Assembly (NCBI GenBank): GCA_028708585.1
Contig: JAQVYO010000007.1
Span: 1 to 20,279, forward strand
Source: Oscillospiraceae bacterium
GTDB taxonomy: Bacteria > Bacillota > Clostridia > Oscillospirales > Oscillospiraceae
DNA: 20,279 nucleotides
Direction: 5' to 3'
Positions 1 through 6,613 of the stretch are shown piece after piece. Each line of letters opens with the position of its first letter. Positions within the stretch are counted from its first letter, which is position 1. The notes under the pieces were generated by a model. It was not told the origin of the DNA and searched no databases. It saw only the letters and a list, made by a program, of their open reading frames with translations. A program made the position numbers and the translations under genes.

Positions 1-334
1 AACAGCCGGGCAAATGGGGAAAAATAGTCGGGGAAATTTGATTTTTTTATATCTTATTTGATCAATTACATGATTTTTTTAAAAAATATTCTTCTTTTAG
101 GGGATGTATGACAGCACGGTTTCCAGGGAAATCCAAAGCTGCGCCCAGCCGGAAAAATAGTGCGGCGGAATGGGGGAACGGTGGATTATCCGTCGTTTTT
201 TCCTGCGTTTTGCGCGGATCCAAAAATTGCCCTTCAAATAATATCCTGTGACGCTGTGGTTATTTGAAAGGATTTAAAGAGAAACTAGGACTGGCCTTTT
301 CGGGCCGAAATTTAAAACGTAAGGAGATCCAGAT
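1..334. other. Intergenic region at left edge, leader of the 335-961 gene
   Basis: No coding region is supported here. The first 110 bases are AT-rich with runs of T and A. The stretch 280-320 contains a small GGCC-TTTTC-GGGCC hairpin, followed by a strong ribosome binding site (aaggag, about 321-326) that serves the gene at 335. I could not find a convincing -35/-10 pair, so the promoter of that gene is not assigned. Confidence 0.5.
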
Positions 335-961
335 ATGCCTCATATAGATGACAGCGTTTTGCGGGAAGCCAACAGATTAAATGCAAAATCCTGCACTTTC
401 GGCTTTGTTTCCTATCAAAACGATCAGGAATGCACACCCCAGGCAAAAAAATTAAAAGCCCAGTTCGGCGCAATGAACAGCACCGCTGGAAGCGGCTCGC
501 ATTCCACCTGGCAGTCCAACGCGGGAACCGGCGCCGTAAACAGCGTTTCCGGCGGCAATACCGGTTACGGCGCGTATGACGCCATGAATCTGACCTCGGA
601 CATCCGTCAGAGCATCGCCAACAAATATGAGACCTCCGGCCTTAAAAACGGTTTGCAGAGGCAGTCCAGGGAGGCTTCCAGCCATAATGCGCTTTTCGGC
701 GGGTATGGCAGCCCGGAGAGCATGCGTCAGGGGACCGGGGTGAACAATTCAAGTACCCGGCCCGGCGCGGCAGGCATTTCCTCCGGCGGCTTCAACGGCG
801 CGGCAAACAGCTTGAGCCGGAGCGCCCAGCAGGCGGCGAGACAGTTTGGCGCTTCGTCCTCTTCCGGATCTTCCGGCGCGGAGAACCGGAACGGGGCCTC
901 TTCTTCCGCTTCTTCCTCGTTAGACCGGGAGACGGATGGTTCTGAAACGAAAATATTCTAA
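335..961 (+). CDS. Gly/Ser/Asn/Ala-rich hypothetical protein
   Basis: This is a 208-residue protein that I do not recognise. The start is well supported: an aaggag ribosome binding site lies 8 bases before the ATG, and an intrinsic terminator follows 8 bases after the stop. Residues 1-48 look like a normal soluble segment with two cysteines (near positions 20 and 33) and several lysines. From about residue 49 onward the sequence is low-complexity, dominated by Gly, Ser, Asn, Ala, Gln and Arg, with Ser clusters near the C-terminus. No signal peptide or membrane segment is visible. The composition resembles disordered or surface/spore-coat proteins, but that is only a compositional analogy. It is monocistronic. 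Its own RBS and terminator argue that it is a real gene and not a chance open frame. Confidence 0.7.
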   Translation: MPHIDDSVLREANRLNAKSCTFGFVSYQNDQECTPQAKKLKAQFGAMNSTAGSGSHSTWQSNAGTGAVNSVSGGNTGYGAYDAMNLTSDIRQSIANKYETSGLKNGLQRQSREASSHNALFGGYGSPESMRQGTGVNNSSTRPGAAGISSGGFNGAANSLSRSAQQAARQFGASSSSGSSGAENRNGASSSASSSLDRETDGSETKIF

Positions 962-966
962 AATTT

Positions 967-1010
967 CCCCCCAGGCAGGCGGAAAACGCCTGTCTGGGGA
1001 CTCTTTATTT
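967..1010 (+). terminator. Intrinsic terminator of the 335-961 gene
   Basis: A 12-bp stem (969-980 pairing with 988-999, one G-U pair) with a 7-base loop is followed by a T-rich stretch (ctctttattt). Confidence 0.85.
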
Positions 1011-1037
1011 CAAGTTTTGGCCGTGTGCTTGATCGCT

Positions 1038-1074
1038 AAAAAAAACAGCCTGCGGCGTTGCCGCGGGGCTGTTT
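1038..1074 (-). terminator. Intrinsic terminator of the carD-family gene
   Basis: Read on the minus strand, an 8-bp stem (1067-1074 with 1043-1050) extends into an inner GC stem closed by a 3-base loop and runs into eight Ts (complement of 1038-1045). It lies just after the stop of the minus-strand gene at 1099. Confidence 0.9.
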
Positions 1075-1098
1075 ACAGTTAAAACGATGCGGGGCGTT

Positions 1099-1620
1099 TT
1101 ATTTGGTTTCTTTTGTTCGCGGCCGAACGCGCCGGCTGATATACTCCGGCACCTCTTCTATGGAAATGCTCAGCGCGGCGGCCAACTCGCCGAACAGCAA
1201 TTCTTCCGCGCGCTTCATAAATCGCTGATCCACGGCGCCAAATTTTCGGTTTTGCTGCTGCGCGGCGCGTTTTTTTGCATAGATAGACAAGGTGAGCCGA
1301 ACCAAGTCAATGCATCTGTGGGTTTTCAGCGACTCTTCATAATAACCGGCCAGCTGGCTGGAAACATGGGTGTAATAGGCTTTTGCCTGGATGCTGGGAA
1401 TCGTGTCGATGAGATGCTCTGCTTCCTCTTTGGAAATGATAGGACGCATAAATACTTTGGCTTCATGAACCGGCGTAAAAATGGTGCAGTTCTGGTACAA
1501 TGGATCTAGTTTATAATAAAGCCGGGCTTTTTCCTTGCTTTCGGGGGCTTTTTTGATGATATCTAAAATTTTGCAAACGCCTGTGCTTCCATAAAAAATG
1601 AAATCTCCTACCTGATACAT
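1099..1620 (-). CDS. CarD-family (CarD/CdnL/TRCF) transcriptional regulator
   Basis: The protein has 173 residues, in the usual range for the CarD/CdnL family. The N-terminus (about residues 2-60, starting YQVGDFIFYGSTGVCKI) matches the Tudor-like RNA-polymerase-interacting domain seen in CarD and in the TRCF (Mfd) RID. Residues about 65-165 form the predicted all-helical DNA-contacting half. Members bind the RNA polymerase beta subunit and stabilise open promoter complexes. This is family knowledge, and the promoters targeted here are unknown. The gene is monocistronic, with its own terminator at 1038-1074 and a candidate promoter at 1853-1881, which would give an unusually long leader of about 225 bases. 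A purine-rich RBS (ggaggga) sits about 7-8 bases before the ATG. Confidence 0.88.
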   Translation of the reverse strand: MYQVGDFIFYGSTGVCKILDIIKKAPESKEKARLYYKLDPLYQNCTIFTPVHEAKVFMRPIISKEEAEHLIDTIPSIQAKAYYTHVSSQLAGYYEESLKTHRCIDLVRLTLSIYAKKRAAQQQNRKFGAVDQRFMKRAEELLFGELAAALSISIEEVPEYISRRVRPRTKETK

Positions 1621-1976
1621 ATGTTCTCCCTCCGAGATTCAGCGCCGCCGGGGTTCCCGCCGCCCGGTCCCCTTTCGGACAGCGGCCAGATGGCGCCGCC
1701 GGTGGGGAGCCTCAGGATTCAAAAGCGCAGCGCTTTGCTGCGGGGGAACTCCTTGTGTCTTTTACCTGCCGCCGCCAAAAGCGCCCGGGGTTCTCTGGGG
1801 CCGAACTTCATAGGCCCCCTAAAATCCGGGGTTATGTTGGCCGAAACAGCACAATATAATTTTATTTTAGCACTTTTTCAAGGAAAATGGAAAGGAAATT
1901 TTGATAAAAGCAGAATAACAGGCGGAGATGTGGTTTTTCGGATCATGGGGAAAGGCCGGGCGGGACGCGGACAAAC
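1621..1976 (-). other. Long GC-rich leader/intergenic region upstream of the carD-family gene
   Basis: No gene is supported here. On the minus strand, bases 1846-1621 would be the transcribed leader from the promoter at 1853-1881. It is GC-rich and has several short inverted repeats, for example the palindromic segment aaagcgcagcgcttt around 1721-1736 and a GGGGGCC/GGCCCC pairing around 1800-1820. I do not recognise a known riboswitch. Confidence 0.45.
1853..1881 (-). promoter_or_regulatory. Candidate sigma-A promoter for the carD-family gene
   Basis: On the minus strand, TTGAAA (1881-1876) and TATATT (1858-1853) are separated by exactly 17 bases in an AT-rich patch. The predicted transcript starts near 1846, about 225 bases before the start codon at 1620. 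Confidence 0.6.
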
Positions 1977-2008
1977 AAAAGGACCCGAAGCGATTTTCGG
2001 ATCCTTTT
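1977..2008 (-). terminator. Intrinsic terminator of the sigma/anti-sigma operon
   Basis: On the minus strand, an AAAAGGATCCGAA arm pairs with TTCGGGTCCTTTT around a loop of about 6 bases, and is followed by more Ts. It lies just downstream of the anti-sigma gene stop at 2014. Confidence 0.8.
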
Positions 2009-2013
2009 GCTGT

Positions 2014-2919
2014 TTATGATCCCTTCAGGTATCCCGAACGGGTGATGGGGGACGTTATGGAGCTTGGAATGGTAAATTCCACCGCACCCATAAACATGGG
2101 AGCCACCTGGCCTTCGTCAAAGACGATGACCAAGTTCCCGCTTTGGTTAACATAAAAGGTTGTGCTTGGATCGACGGACTGAAAATCCCACTGAGGGACT
2201 TCCGAACCGTCCAGCCAGTAGGTGAGGTTGGGATCCGCCTTCATCTGGCTGCGCATCTGCTCCTTGATGTTTTGGGAAATGGGCGTTTGATAGTCACTGC
2301 CGGATGAAAACAATTGATCCAGCGTAATGATTTTTTCGGTGGATTTGTCTACATTGTAAATCTTCACGGTTTGGTTTCCGCTGGCCATGATGATGGTTTT
2401 ATCAAAACGGAGGGCGAAAAGCTTGCTGTTGTCCGTTACAACCCGGTAGCTCAAATCCACGTTCATTATGCCCTGACCGCCGCTGGCCTTCACATCCGCT
2501 TTATATTGCTCGATGATGGCGCCGGTATAGTCCTGGATGCTTTGGTTGAGCGCCTTGCCGCCGTTTTCCACTTGAGGCACGGCCACATGGGCGCTCATGT
2601 TTCCGCTGGTATCTTCATAGGTCCGGAAAGTAAAGACCCGGGTGATGGCGCCCAAAACGGGAATTTGCTCCATGGCCTTTGCGATGGGAAATCCGGAGTT
2701 TGCCAGCGCCGCAATGGATACTAGGAAGACCGCCGCGGTTATGGCGGCGCTTTGCCAGATCCTGCGCACGGCTTTTTGCAGGTTCCTATGGCGCCCCGGT
2801 TCCTTTTTCCAATCCTTTTTGGCCTGTGCGATAGAAGATCGGACGCGAAATTCCAAACCCTCTGGAAGGGGAATGGATTCATATGCCTGTTTCAGTTCGC
2901 CCAGACGGTTTTCGTTCAC
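2014..2919 (-). CDS. RsiV-like membrane anti-sigma factor with DUF3298-type extracellular domain
   Basis: The protein has 301 residues. Residues 1-53 form a charged cytosolic segment that would hold the sigma factor. One hydrophobic helix lies at about 54-75. Residues about 90-301 form an extracytoplasmic domain with the PdaC/DUF4163-DUF3298 layout (FALRFDKTIIMASGNQ..., ITLDQLFSSGSDY..., VIVFDEGQVAPMFMG) found in B. subtilis RsiV. RsiV binds lysozyme and releases SigV after cleavage; whether this protein senses lysozyme is inference. The start is GTG at 2919, with an aaaggag RBS 9 bases upstream lying inside the sigma gene. The two frames overlap by 41 bases (2879-2919), so translational coupling is likely. 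The terminator at 1977-2008 closes the operon. Confidence 0.85.
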   Translation of the reverse strand: MNENRLGELKQAYESIPLPEGLEFRVRSSIAQAKKDWKKEPGRHRNLQKAVRRIWQSAAITAAVFLVSIAALANSGFPIAKAMEQIPVLGAITRVFTFRTYEDTSGNMSAHVAVPQVENGGKALNQSIQDYTGAIIEQYKADVKASGGQGIMNVDLSYRVVTDNSKLFALRFDKTIIMASGNQTVKIYNVDKSTEKIITLDQLFSSGSDYQTPISQNIKEQMRSQMKADPNLTYWLDGSEVPQWDFQSVDPSTTFYVNQSGNLVIVFDEGQVAPMFMGAVEFTIPSSITSPITRSGYLKGS

Positions 2920-3406
2920 GATTGGATTCTCCTTTCGTCAATTCGATTTTCAGCTTTTTCAGGCTTCGGTAGAGAATGGTTTTGACGGTGTTTTCGTTTT
3001 CCTCCAGGATGCCGGCAATATCCTGGAGCTTTTGATCCTCGAAAAATCGCAGAACCACCACGCTCCGCTCCCGGAGATCCAAGATGTCCAGCGCGCTTAA
3101 AACGTCCACATCCGGATAGCGGTCCTCCCAGCAGCCGGTTTCCGGCAGATGGTCGGAGGGAGTTTCCCGGCTGCGCTGCCGCAGAAAATCCAGGGCGGTG
3201 TTCACCACAATTCGCCTGAGCCAGCTTCCGATTGCGTCCGCATTGCGTACTCCCAAGGCGCCATGGATGGCCCGGTAGACGCTTTCCTGAACGACGTCCA
3301 TGGCGTCGTCCGGGTTTTTGACATAGACAAAGGCTAAGCGGTACAGAGAGGAATAGGACGATAAAATCTGCGCTTCCACCTGCTGCTGCAAATTGCTGGA
3401 TTTCAT
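2879..3406 (-). CDS. ECF-type RNA polymerase sigma factor (SigV/SigW-like)
   Basis: The protein has 175 residues. Sigma region 2 is at about residues 17-80 (SSLYRLAFVYVKNPDDAMDV, then SWLRRIVVNTALDFLR). Sigma region 4 is at about 108-155 (DLRERSVVVLRFFEDQKLQD..., helix-turn-helix to NTVKTILYRSLKKLK). The ATG at 3406 is chosen because it begins the conserved region and has a ggggggat RBS just upstream. The frame is open further upstream to 3634, but that part has no sigma homology and covers the promoter. The gene overlaps the downstream RsiV-like anti-sigma gene by 41 bases. An ECF-type promoter at 3436-3462 ends about 30 bases before the start codon, as expected for an autoregulated extracytoplasmic stress operon. 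The signal it responds to (envelope stress, lysozyme) is inferred from the partner. Confidence 0.9.
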   Translation of the reverse strand: MKSSNLQQQVEAQILSSYSSLYRLAFVYVKNPDDAMDVVQESVYRAIHGALGVRNADAIGSWLRRIVVNTALDFLRQRSRETPSDHLPETGCWEDRYPDVDVLSALDILDLRERSVVVLRFFEDQKLQDIAGILEENENTVKTILYRSLKKLKIELTKGESNRERKPSGRTETGI

Positions 3407-3435
3407 TTTATCCCCCCTTCCTCCGCCGTATATCA

Positions 3436-3462
3436 GACGGGAAACCGGAGGAAAAAGTTTTC
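3436..3462 (-). promoter_or_regulatory. ECF-type promoter of the sigma/anti-sigma operon (likely autoregulated)
   Basis: On the minus strand, GAAAAC (3462-3457) followed by a T-run is separated by 17 bases from CGTC (3439-3436). This matches the GAAAC-N16/17-CGTC/A layout of B. subtilis ECF sigma promoters (SigW/SigV/SigM). Transcription would start near 3430, about 24 bases before the ATG at 3406. Confidence 0.7.
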
Positions 3463-3649
3463 CCCCGGCCAAACGGCGCTGCAAAAGCCGTTCACAAACA
3501 GGCGAAAGCCCCAAACATTGGACAGGGTAAACGGAATATCCTGCCAAAGGGCGTGCTTTTACCTGAAGCGGCGGTTTTTTGTGTTCTCGTGATACGGGTC
3601 GGGCGCTTTGGGGAGGAAAGGCTCCCACCCCCAAATTGGAACGCGCCCC

Positions 3650-4153
3650 TCAGTAAGCGCTGATGGGCAACGTGTCGTCGTCCTGTCCTTTTTGGATCGC
3701 TTCCACCACAATGTAATAGCTGTGTGCGGGATTCACTTCCACGCGCACCCGGTCGCCCGCCTTGCGGCCCATCAGCGCTTTTCCGATGGGGGAAACGGAA
3801 CTCACAAGCCCCTCCAGCGCGTTCTGGCGCAAAGTGGTCACCAGGCGAATGACTTTGACCGCGCCGTTTTCCTCAAAATGGAACCGGACCGTGTCGAACA
3901 GACCGATCTCTTCCGCCTTGGAGCCGGAAGAGACGACCTTAGCGGTTTTGATCATCCGTTCCAAATATCGAATCCGGCTTTCGTTTCTGCTTTTTTCGCG
4001 CTTTGCCGCTTTATATTCGAAGTTTTCACTCAGGTCGCCGAATGCTCTGGCCACCTTGACCTCCTCCAGAAGTTTGGGCCGGAGGACCTGGATCCGGTGG
4101 TCGATTTCCTCCTGCATTTTGCGGATATCCACCTTTGTCAGTTCATCATACAT
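3650..4153 (-). CDS. greA: GreA/GreB-family transcription elongation factor
   Basis: The protein has 167 residues, slightly longer than canonical GreA (about 158). Residues 1-80 form the antiparallel coiled coil, with the acidic tip motif ARAFGDLSENFEYKAAK; the D and E residues that position magnesium for transcript cleavage are kept. Residues about 90-165 form the FKBP-like C-terminal domain (SPIGKALMGRKAGDRV). It reactivates backtracked RNA polymerase by stimulating RNA cleavage in the secondary channel. The ATG at 4153 has a GGAGG about 12 bases upstream, a long spacing. A candidate extended -10 promoter lies at 4222-4230. The next minus-strand gene (ECF sigma) starts 243 bases downstream with its own promoter. 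It could be a GreA paralogue and not the main housekeeping copy. Confidence 0.85.
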   Translation of the reverse strand: MYDELTKVDIRKMQEEIDHRIQVLRPKLLEEVKVARAFGDLSENFEYKAAKREKSRNESRIRYLERMIKTAKVVSSGSKAEEIGLFDTVRFHFEENGAVKVIRLVTTLRQNALEGLVSSVSPIGKALMGRKAGDRVRVEVNPAHSYYIVVEAIQKGQDDDTLPISAY

Positions 4154-4221
4154 TTTTTATTTGCGCCTCCGTTTGCGGATGAAACGTTCCCCCCCCGCGC
4201 TGGCAGGGGCGGTTTTTACCA

Positions 4222-4230
4222 ATTATATCA
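4222..4230 (-). promoter_or_regulatory. Extended -10 promoter of greA
   Basis: On the minus strand, TGATATAAT fits the TGn-TATAAT extended -10 element. No good -35 is visible. Transcription would begin about 60 bases before the greA start codon. It also marks the left limit of the normal chromosome next to the island. Confidence 0.55.
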
Positions 4231-4298
4231 CACATGCTTGTTTGGGGGGAACTTTTCCGGAGATGTTGCCCGGCACATGCAGAGCGTGAAACGGTTGA

Positions 4299-5106
4299 TT
4301 CCCAGACATTTCAATCTGCCGTGATGATATCTCTAATCCGCAGAAAGTTGCAACTCATGGCTTTTATCTCTTCATTCACTACAAGAAGGAAATGGTTAAG
4401 TACAGTAAAGCAAAGGGCAAGAAGGTCAAAACGCGGGATATTTGTTATGCTGCCCATATAGATAGGTGCATTTATCAGCTTACCCCAAAGGTCCCCAATC
4501 AGTGCATTACTTGCAAATGTTTATATGCTTGGCGTCGGTAAAAAAATCAATGACCTTGTTACTGCTCTTGGAGGCATGTACATGCGTTATAGTGATGACT
4601 TCATACTCATTTTTCCAAATCTGGAAAAAAGCCAAGCCGTCATTGAACTGTCTCAAGTTATCAATTTGCTTAATGATACTCCTGGACTAACATTGGAGCC
4701 TGATAAAACACAGTATTTCTTTTATGATGCGCCTTTATTAACAAATTGTGGTACTGTATTCCATGCAAATGCAGATTGCCGAAAGCGATTTGTTAATTTT
4801 TTAGAATTTACCTTTGATGGTGAAAAAGTTTCCGTTCGCTCCAAGACTACGGCAAAATATTACTATCGAATGTACCGAAAAGTGAAAACTATCTCAGCAT
4901 GTGGGGGATATACACCAAATGGAAAACGAATCAGCGACAAAAATTTATATGAGCGATATTCTTCTCGTGGAATTCACAGTAGCCAGGGAAATGATCTTAC
5001 TTACGTTGAACGTGCAAAATCAGCTTTTGGGGAAAACGAGGCTATTGACAGAGATACAAAGCGGCACATGCAGAAAATAAGAGCGGCATTAAAAAAGCAG
5101 GATTAA
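4299..5106 (+). pseudogene. Reverse transcriptase pseudogene (5'-truncated, internal deletion, frameshift)
   Basis: Two fragments of one bacterial reverse transcriptase lie in different frames. The first (about 4317-4478) reads DDISNPQKVATHGFYLFIHY, continuing to TRDICYAAHIDRCIYQ, an N-terminal segment without a start codon. The second is open from about 4477 to 5106. It reads LPQRSPISALLANVYML (RT motif 4, normally with PQGS; the Gly is Arg here) and then YMRYSDDFILIFPN (YxDD catalytic motif, block 5). RT blocks 1-3, including the first catalytic Asp, are missing at the junction near 4475-4482, where the frame also changes. The C-terminal tail (GLTLEPDKTQYFF to the stop at 5106) is intact and lacks an obvious maturase or HNH domain, so a typical group II intron protein is less likely. 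It may derive from a defence-associated (DRT/Abi-like) or other stand-alone RT. It is AT-richer than its neighbours, which suggests transfer. Confidence 0.8.
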
Positions 5107-5150
5107 AAAATACCTCATTGCAACTTGATTGCATTTTTGTGATAAATAGG

Positions 5151-5179
5151 TTGTATTTCTCCTAATAATTGCGTATACT
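5151..5179 (+). promoter_or_regulatory. Promoter of the phd-doc operon
   Basis: TTGTAT (5151-5156) and TATACT (5174-5179) have a 17-base spacer. The start codon of the antitoxin is 23 bases further on. Such operons are usually repressed by the Phd-Doc complex on this region, but I saw no clear palindromic operator. Confidence 0.65.
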
Positions 5180-5201
5180 ATAAGCAGAAGGAGTGTCGGT
5201 C

Positions 5202-5444
5202 ATGCAGATCAACACAGATAACTTGGTATCCATCACTGAAGCCAACCAGAATTTTTCCCGTGTTGCAAGGCTCGTGGATGAAAACGGCGCCGCCGTTATT
5301 CTGAAGAACAACGTACCGCGCTATGTCATCATGGAATTCAGCCAGTTTCAGAAAGAGGAGATTGCCGGCGAGGAGGAAGTCGACAGTGTCGCAAGGCGCA
5401 TCCTCGCCAAAAACAGGCACGCCTTTGAGGAACTTGCCAAATGA
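5202..5444 (+). CDS. phd: Phd/YefM-family antitoxin
   Basis: The protein has 80 residues. The N-terminal half (INTDNLVSITEANQNFSRV, then ENGAAVILKNNVPRYVIME) is the Phd/YefM DNA-binding fold. The C-terminal part (about 50-80) is charged and would become ordered on binding the toxin. The ATG at 5202 is preferred over the GTG at 5193, because the agaaggag ribosome binding site ends at 5193 and then stands 8 bases away. Its stop overlaps the doc start by 4 bases (ATGA), the usual toxin-antitoxin arrangement. It neutralises Doc and represses the operon promoter at 5151-5179, as known for the family. Confidence 0.88.
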   Translation: MQINTDNLVSITEANQNFSRVARLVDENGAAVILKNNVPRYVIMEFSQFQKEEIAGEEEVDSVARRILAKNRHAFEELAK

Positions 5445-5809
5445 AGAGGCTGTCCGTGGAATGCATCAAGCAGATTCACCATCTGATGATAGAAGAAACC
5501 GGAGGCATGGACGGCGTTCGCGACGAGGGCCTTTTGGAGTCCGCAGTCAATGCGCCGTTTCAGACCTTTGATGACGCACCGCTGTATAAGACCATTGAGG
5601 CGAAAGGCGCAAGGCTTGGATATTCACTGATCAGCAACCATGCGTTCCTCGACGGTAACAAGCGCACCGGCATGATGGCAATGCTCCTGTTTCTGGAACT
5701 CAACGGAGCCGGGAAGGATTGTACAGACGAGGAGATCATCCGTGCCGGCTTAGCGTTGGCCAATGGCAGCATGGACGATAAAGCGCTGCTGGATTGGATT
5801 CTGGATTGA
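5441..5809 (+). CDS. doc: Doc-family (death-on-curing, Fic fold) toxin
   Basis: The protein has 122 residues, about the length of phage P1 Doc (126). The Fic-fold active-site loop is NHAFLDGNKRTGMMAM at about residues 66-81, with the Doc-type HxFx[D]xNKR pattern; the invariant His and the NKR are present. P1 Doc phosphorylates and inactivates EF-Tu, and the same activity is expected here. The upstream antitoxin overlaps by 4 bases, so the two are co-translated. The gene looks complete and the pair appears functional, unlike the neighbouring broken Fic module on the opposite strand. A hairpin terminator follows at 5815-5856. Confidence 0.9.
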   Translation: MKRLSVECIKQIHHLMIEETGGMDGVRDEGLLESAVNAPFQTFDDAPLYKTIEAKGARLGYSLISNHAFLDGNKRTGMMAMLLFLELNGAGKDCTDEEIIRAGLALANGSMDDKALLDWILD

Positions 5810-5814
5810 GATCA

Positions 5815-5856
5815 AAAATACGGCCGCCGGATTTTTAATTCCGATGGCCGTATTTT
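5815..5856. terminator. Hairpin terminator downstream of doc, shared with the opposing Fic remnant
   Basis: An 11-bp perfect inverted repeat (AAAATACGGCC / GGCCGTATTTT, 5815-5825 with 5846-5856) has flanking A and T runs, so it can act in both directions between the convergent doc (+) and the Fic pseudogene (-). Confidence 0.8.
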
Positions 5857-5857
5857 A

Positions 5858-6212
5858 TTATGCGGTCTGCTTATCCTGCACATCTGTTTCATATCCAATG
5901 GCCTTAATCTTAATGCCAATGTTCTCCTCTTTGTCGGAAATAAAATCTCATGTCCTTCTTGCTGATGTTCAACTGTACGGATTTGTCCCGCCCACTCGTA
6001 TAAGTCAGGGGAAAGAAAATGATGGATCGCCTTGTAGTGGGCAAAGTCAAAAGCGCCTTCAAGCGGTTGTTCTTCCAGCTTGGAGGCGTTAATATATGTG
6101 GCAAGAGTTTCCGCTTCATTCAGGTTTTCCTCGTCATGGATATCCAGTTTATTGATCAGGACTGTTGTACCTGATAGCAGTTATCTGAAATCGGATCAAT
6201 GCTGTATTCCAT
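5858..6212 (-). pseudogene. Frameshifted, truncated Fic-family toxin
   Basis: Translating the minus strand in three frames gives one Fic N-terminal domain broken by indels. Frame one starts at the ATG at 6212 (MEYSIDPISDNCY) and stops within 20 residues. The next frame continues with GTTVLINKLDIHDEENLNEA and on to FDFAHYKAIHHF and LYEWAGQIRTV, which are hallmark Fic-domain segments. A third frame continues with NISKKDM. The following sequence in yet another frame (DKEENIGIKIKAIG to a stop at 5858) no longer matches Fic. The catalytic HxFx[DE]GNGR loop is absent, so the toxin is dead. It follows the VbhA-like antitoxin gene with the stop and start codons directly abutting (TAAATG), the expected antitoxin-toxin order. 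Confidence 0.8.
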
Positions 6213-6410
6213 TTATTTGACCACCTTTGCCGCTTTTGCGACAGTAAACTGCCTCAGGCATTCGGCTGTCGTGGTTTTTCCGCTGAGTACCTGTTTGCAT
6301 TGATTGCGCATTTTGGGGGTTACTGTATATCCTTCCATACGGACGGACGCTTCCGCGTTTTTCATGGAAACAGTATAATTCTTTTTCGCTACAACGGTAC
6401 CTCCAGACAT
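6213..6410 (-). CDS. VbhA-like antitoxin of a Fic toxin
   Basis: The protein has 65 residues. It carries the segment EASVRMEGYTVTPKM (about residues 20-34), in which SVRMEG fits the [S/T]xxxE[G/N] inhibition motif of Fic antitoxins such as VbhA. In those proteins the Glu reaches into the Fic nucleotide site. The stretch QVLSGKTTTAECL that follows resembles the second helix of that family. The ATG at 6410 is chosen because ggag lies 8 bases upstream; an earlier start would run into the tRNA-Thr gene. The toxin gene begins at the next base after the stop codon but is broken. The antitoxin may be transcribed from the tRNA promoter, since it starts only 35 bases after tRNA-Thr. The family assignment is based on the motif and context. 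Confidence 0.68.
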   Translation of the reverse strand: MSGGTVVAKKNYTVSMKNAEASVRMEGYTVTPKMRNQCKQVLSGKTTTAECLRQFTVAKAAKVVK

Positions 6411-6445
6411 AGAAAAATCTCCGTCAAGATACCTTGGCGAAGACG

Positions 6446-6521
6446 TGGAGCTGGTGGGGTGACTCGAACACCTGACCTGCTGATTACGAATCAGCTGCTC
6501 TACCAACTGAGCTACACCAGC
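6446..6521 (-). tRNA. tRNA-Thr (anticodon CGT)
   Basis: A complete cloverleaf is visible on the minus strand. The acceptor GCTGGTG pairs with CACCAGC. There is a D-arm (GCTCAGTTGGTAGAGC) and an anticodon stem GCTGA/TCAGC with loop TTCGTAA giving anticodon CGT. The T-arm has TTCGAGTC. The 3' discriminator T and CCA (6449-6446) are encoded. It lies downstream of a truncated tRNA-Met under the same promoter. Confidence 0.95.
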
Positions 6522-6613
6522 ATCTGTGAGAACCGACTGTCTCCGTCGAAGTCCTGTTTGTTAGTTTACCACGATCTTGTGCGTTTGAAAGTAACTATCC
6601 TTATAAACAATTA

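Noticed and set aside
3407..3634. N-terminal extension of the ECF sigma frame
   Set aside because: The added 76 residues show no sigma homology and cover the ECF promoter. The ATG at 3406 has a strong RBS.
4161..6521. tRNA-Thr 3' end as attachment site of the island
   Set aside because: I looked for a second copy of the tRNA-Thr 3' sequence near the left boundary (4160-4320) and found none, so no att pair can be claimed.
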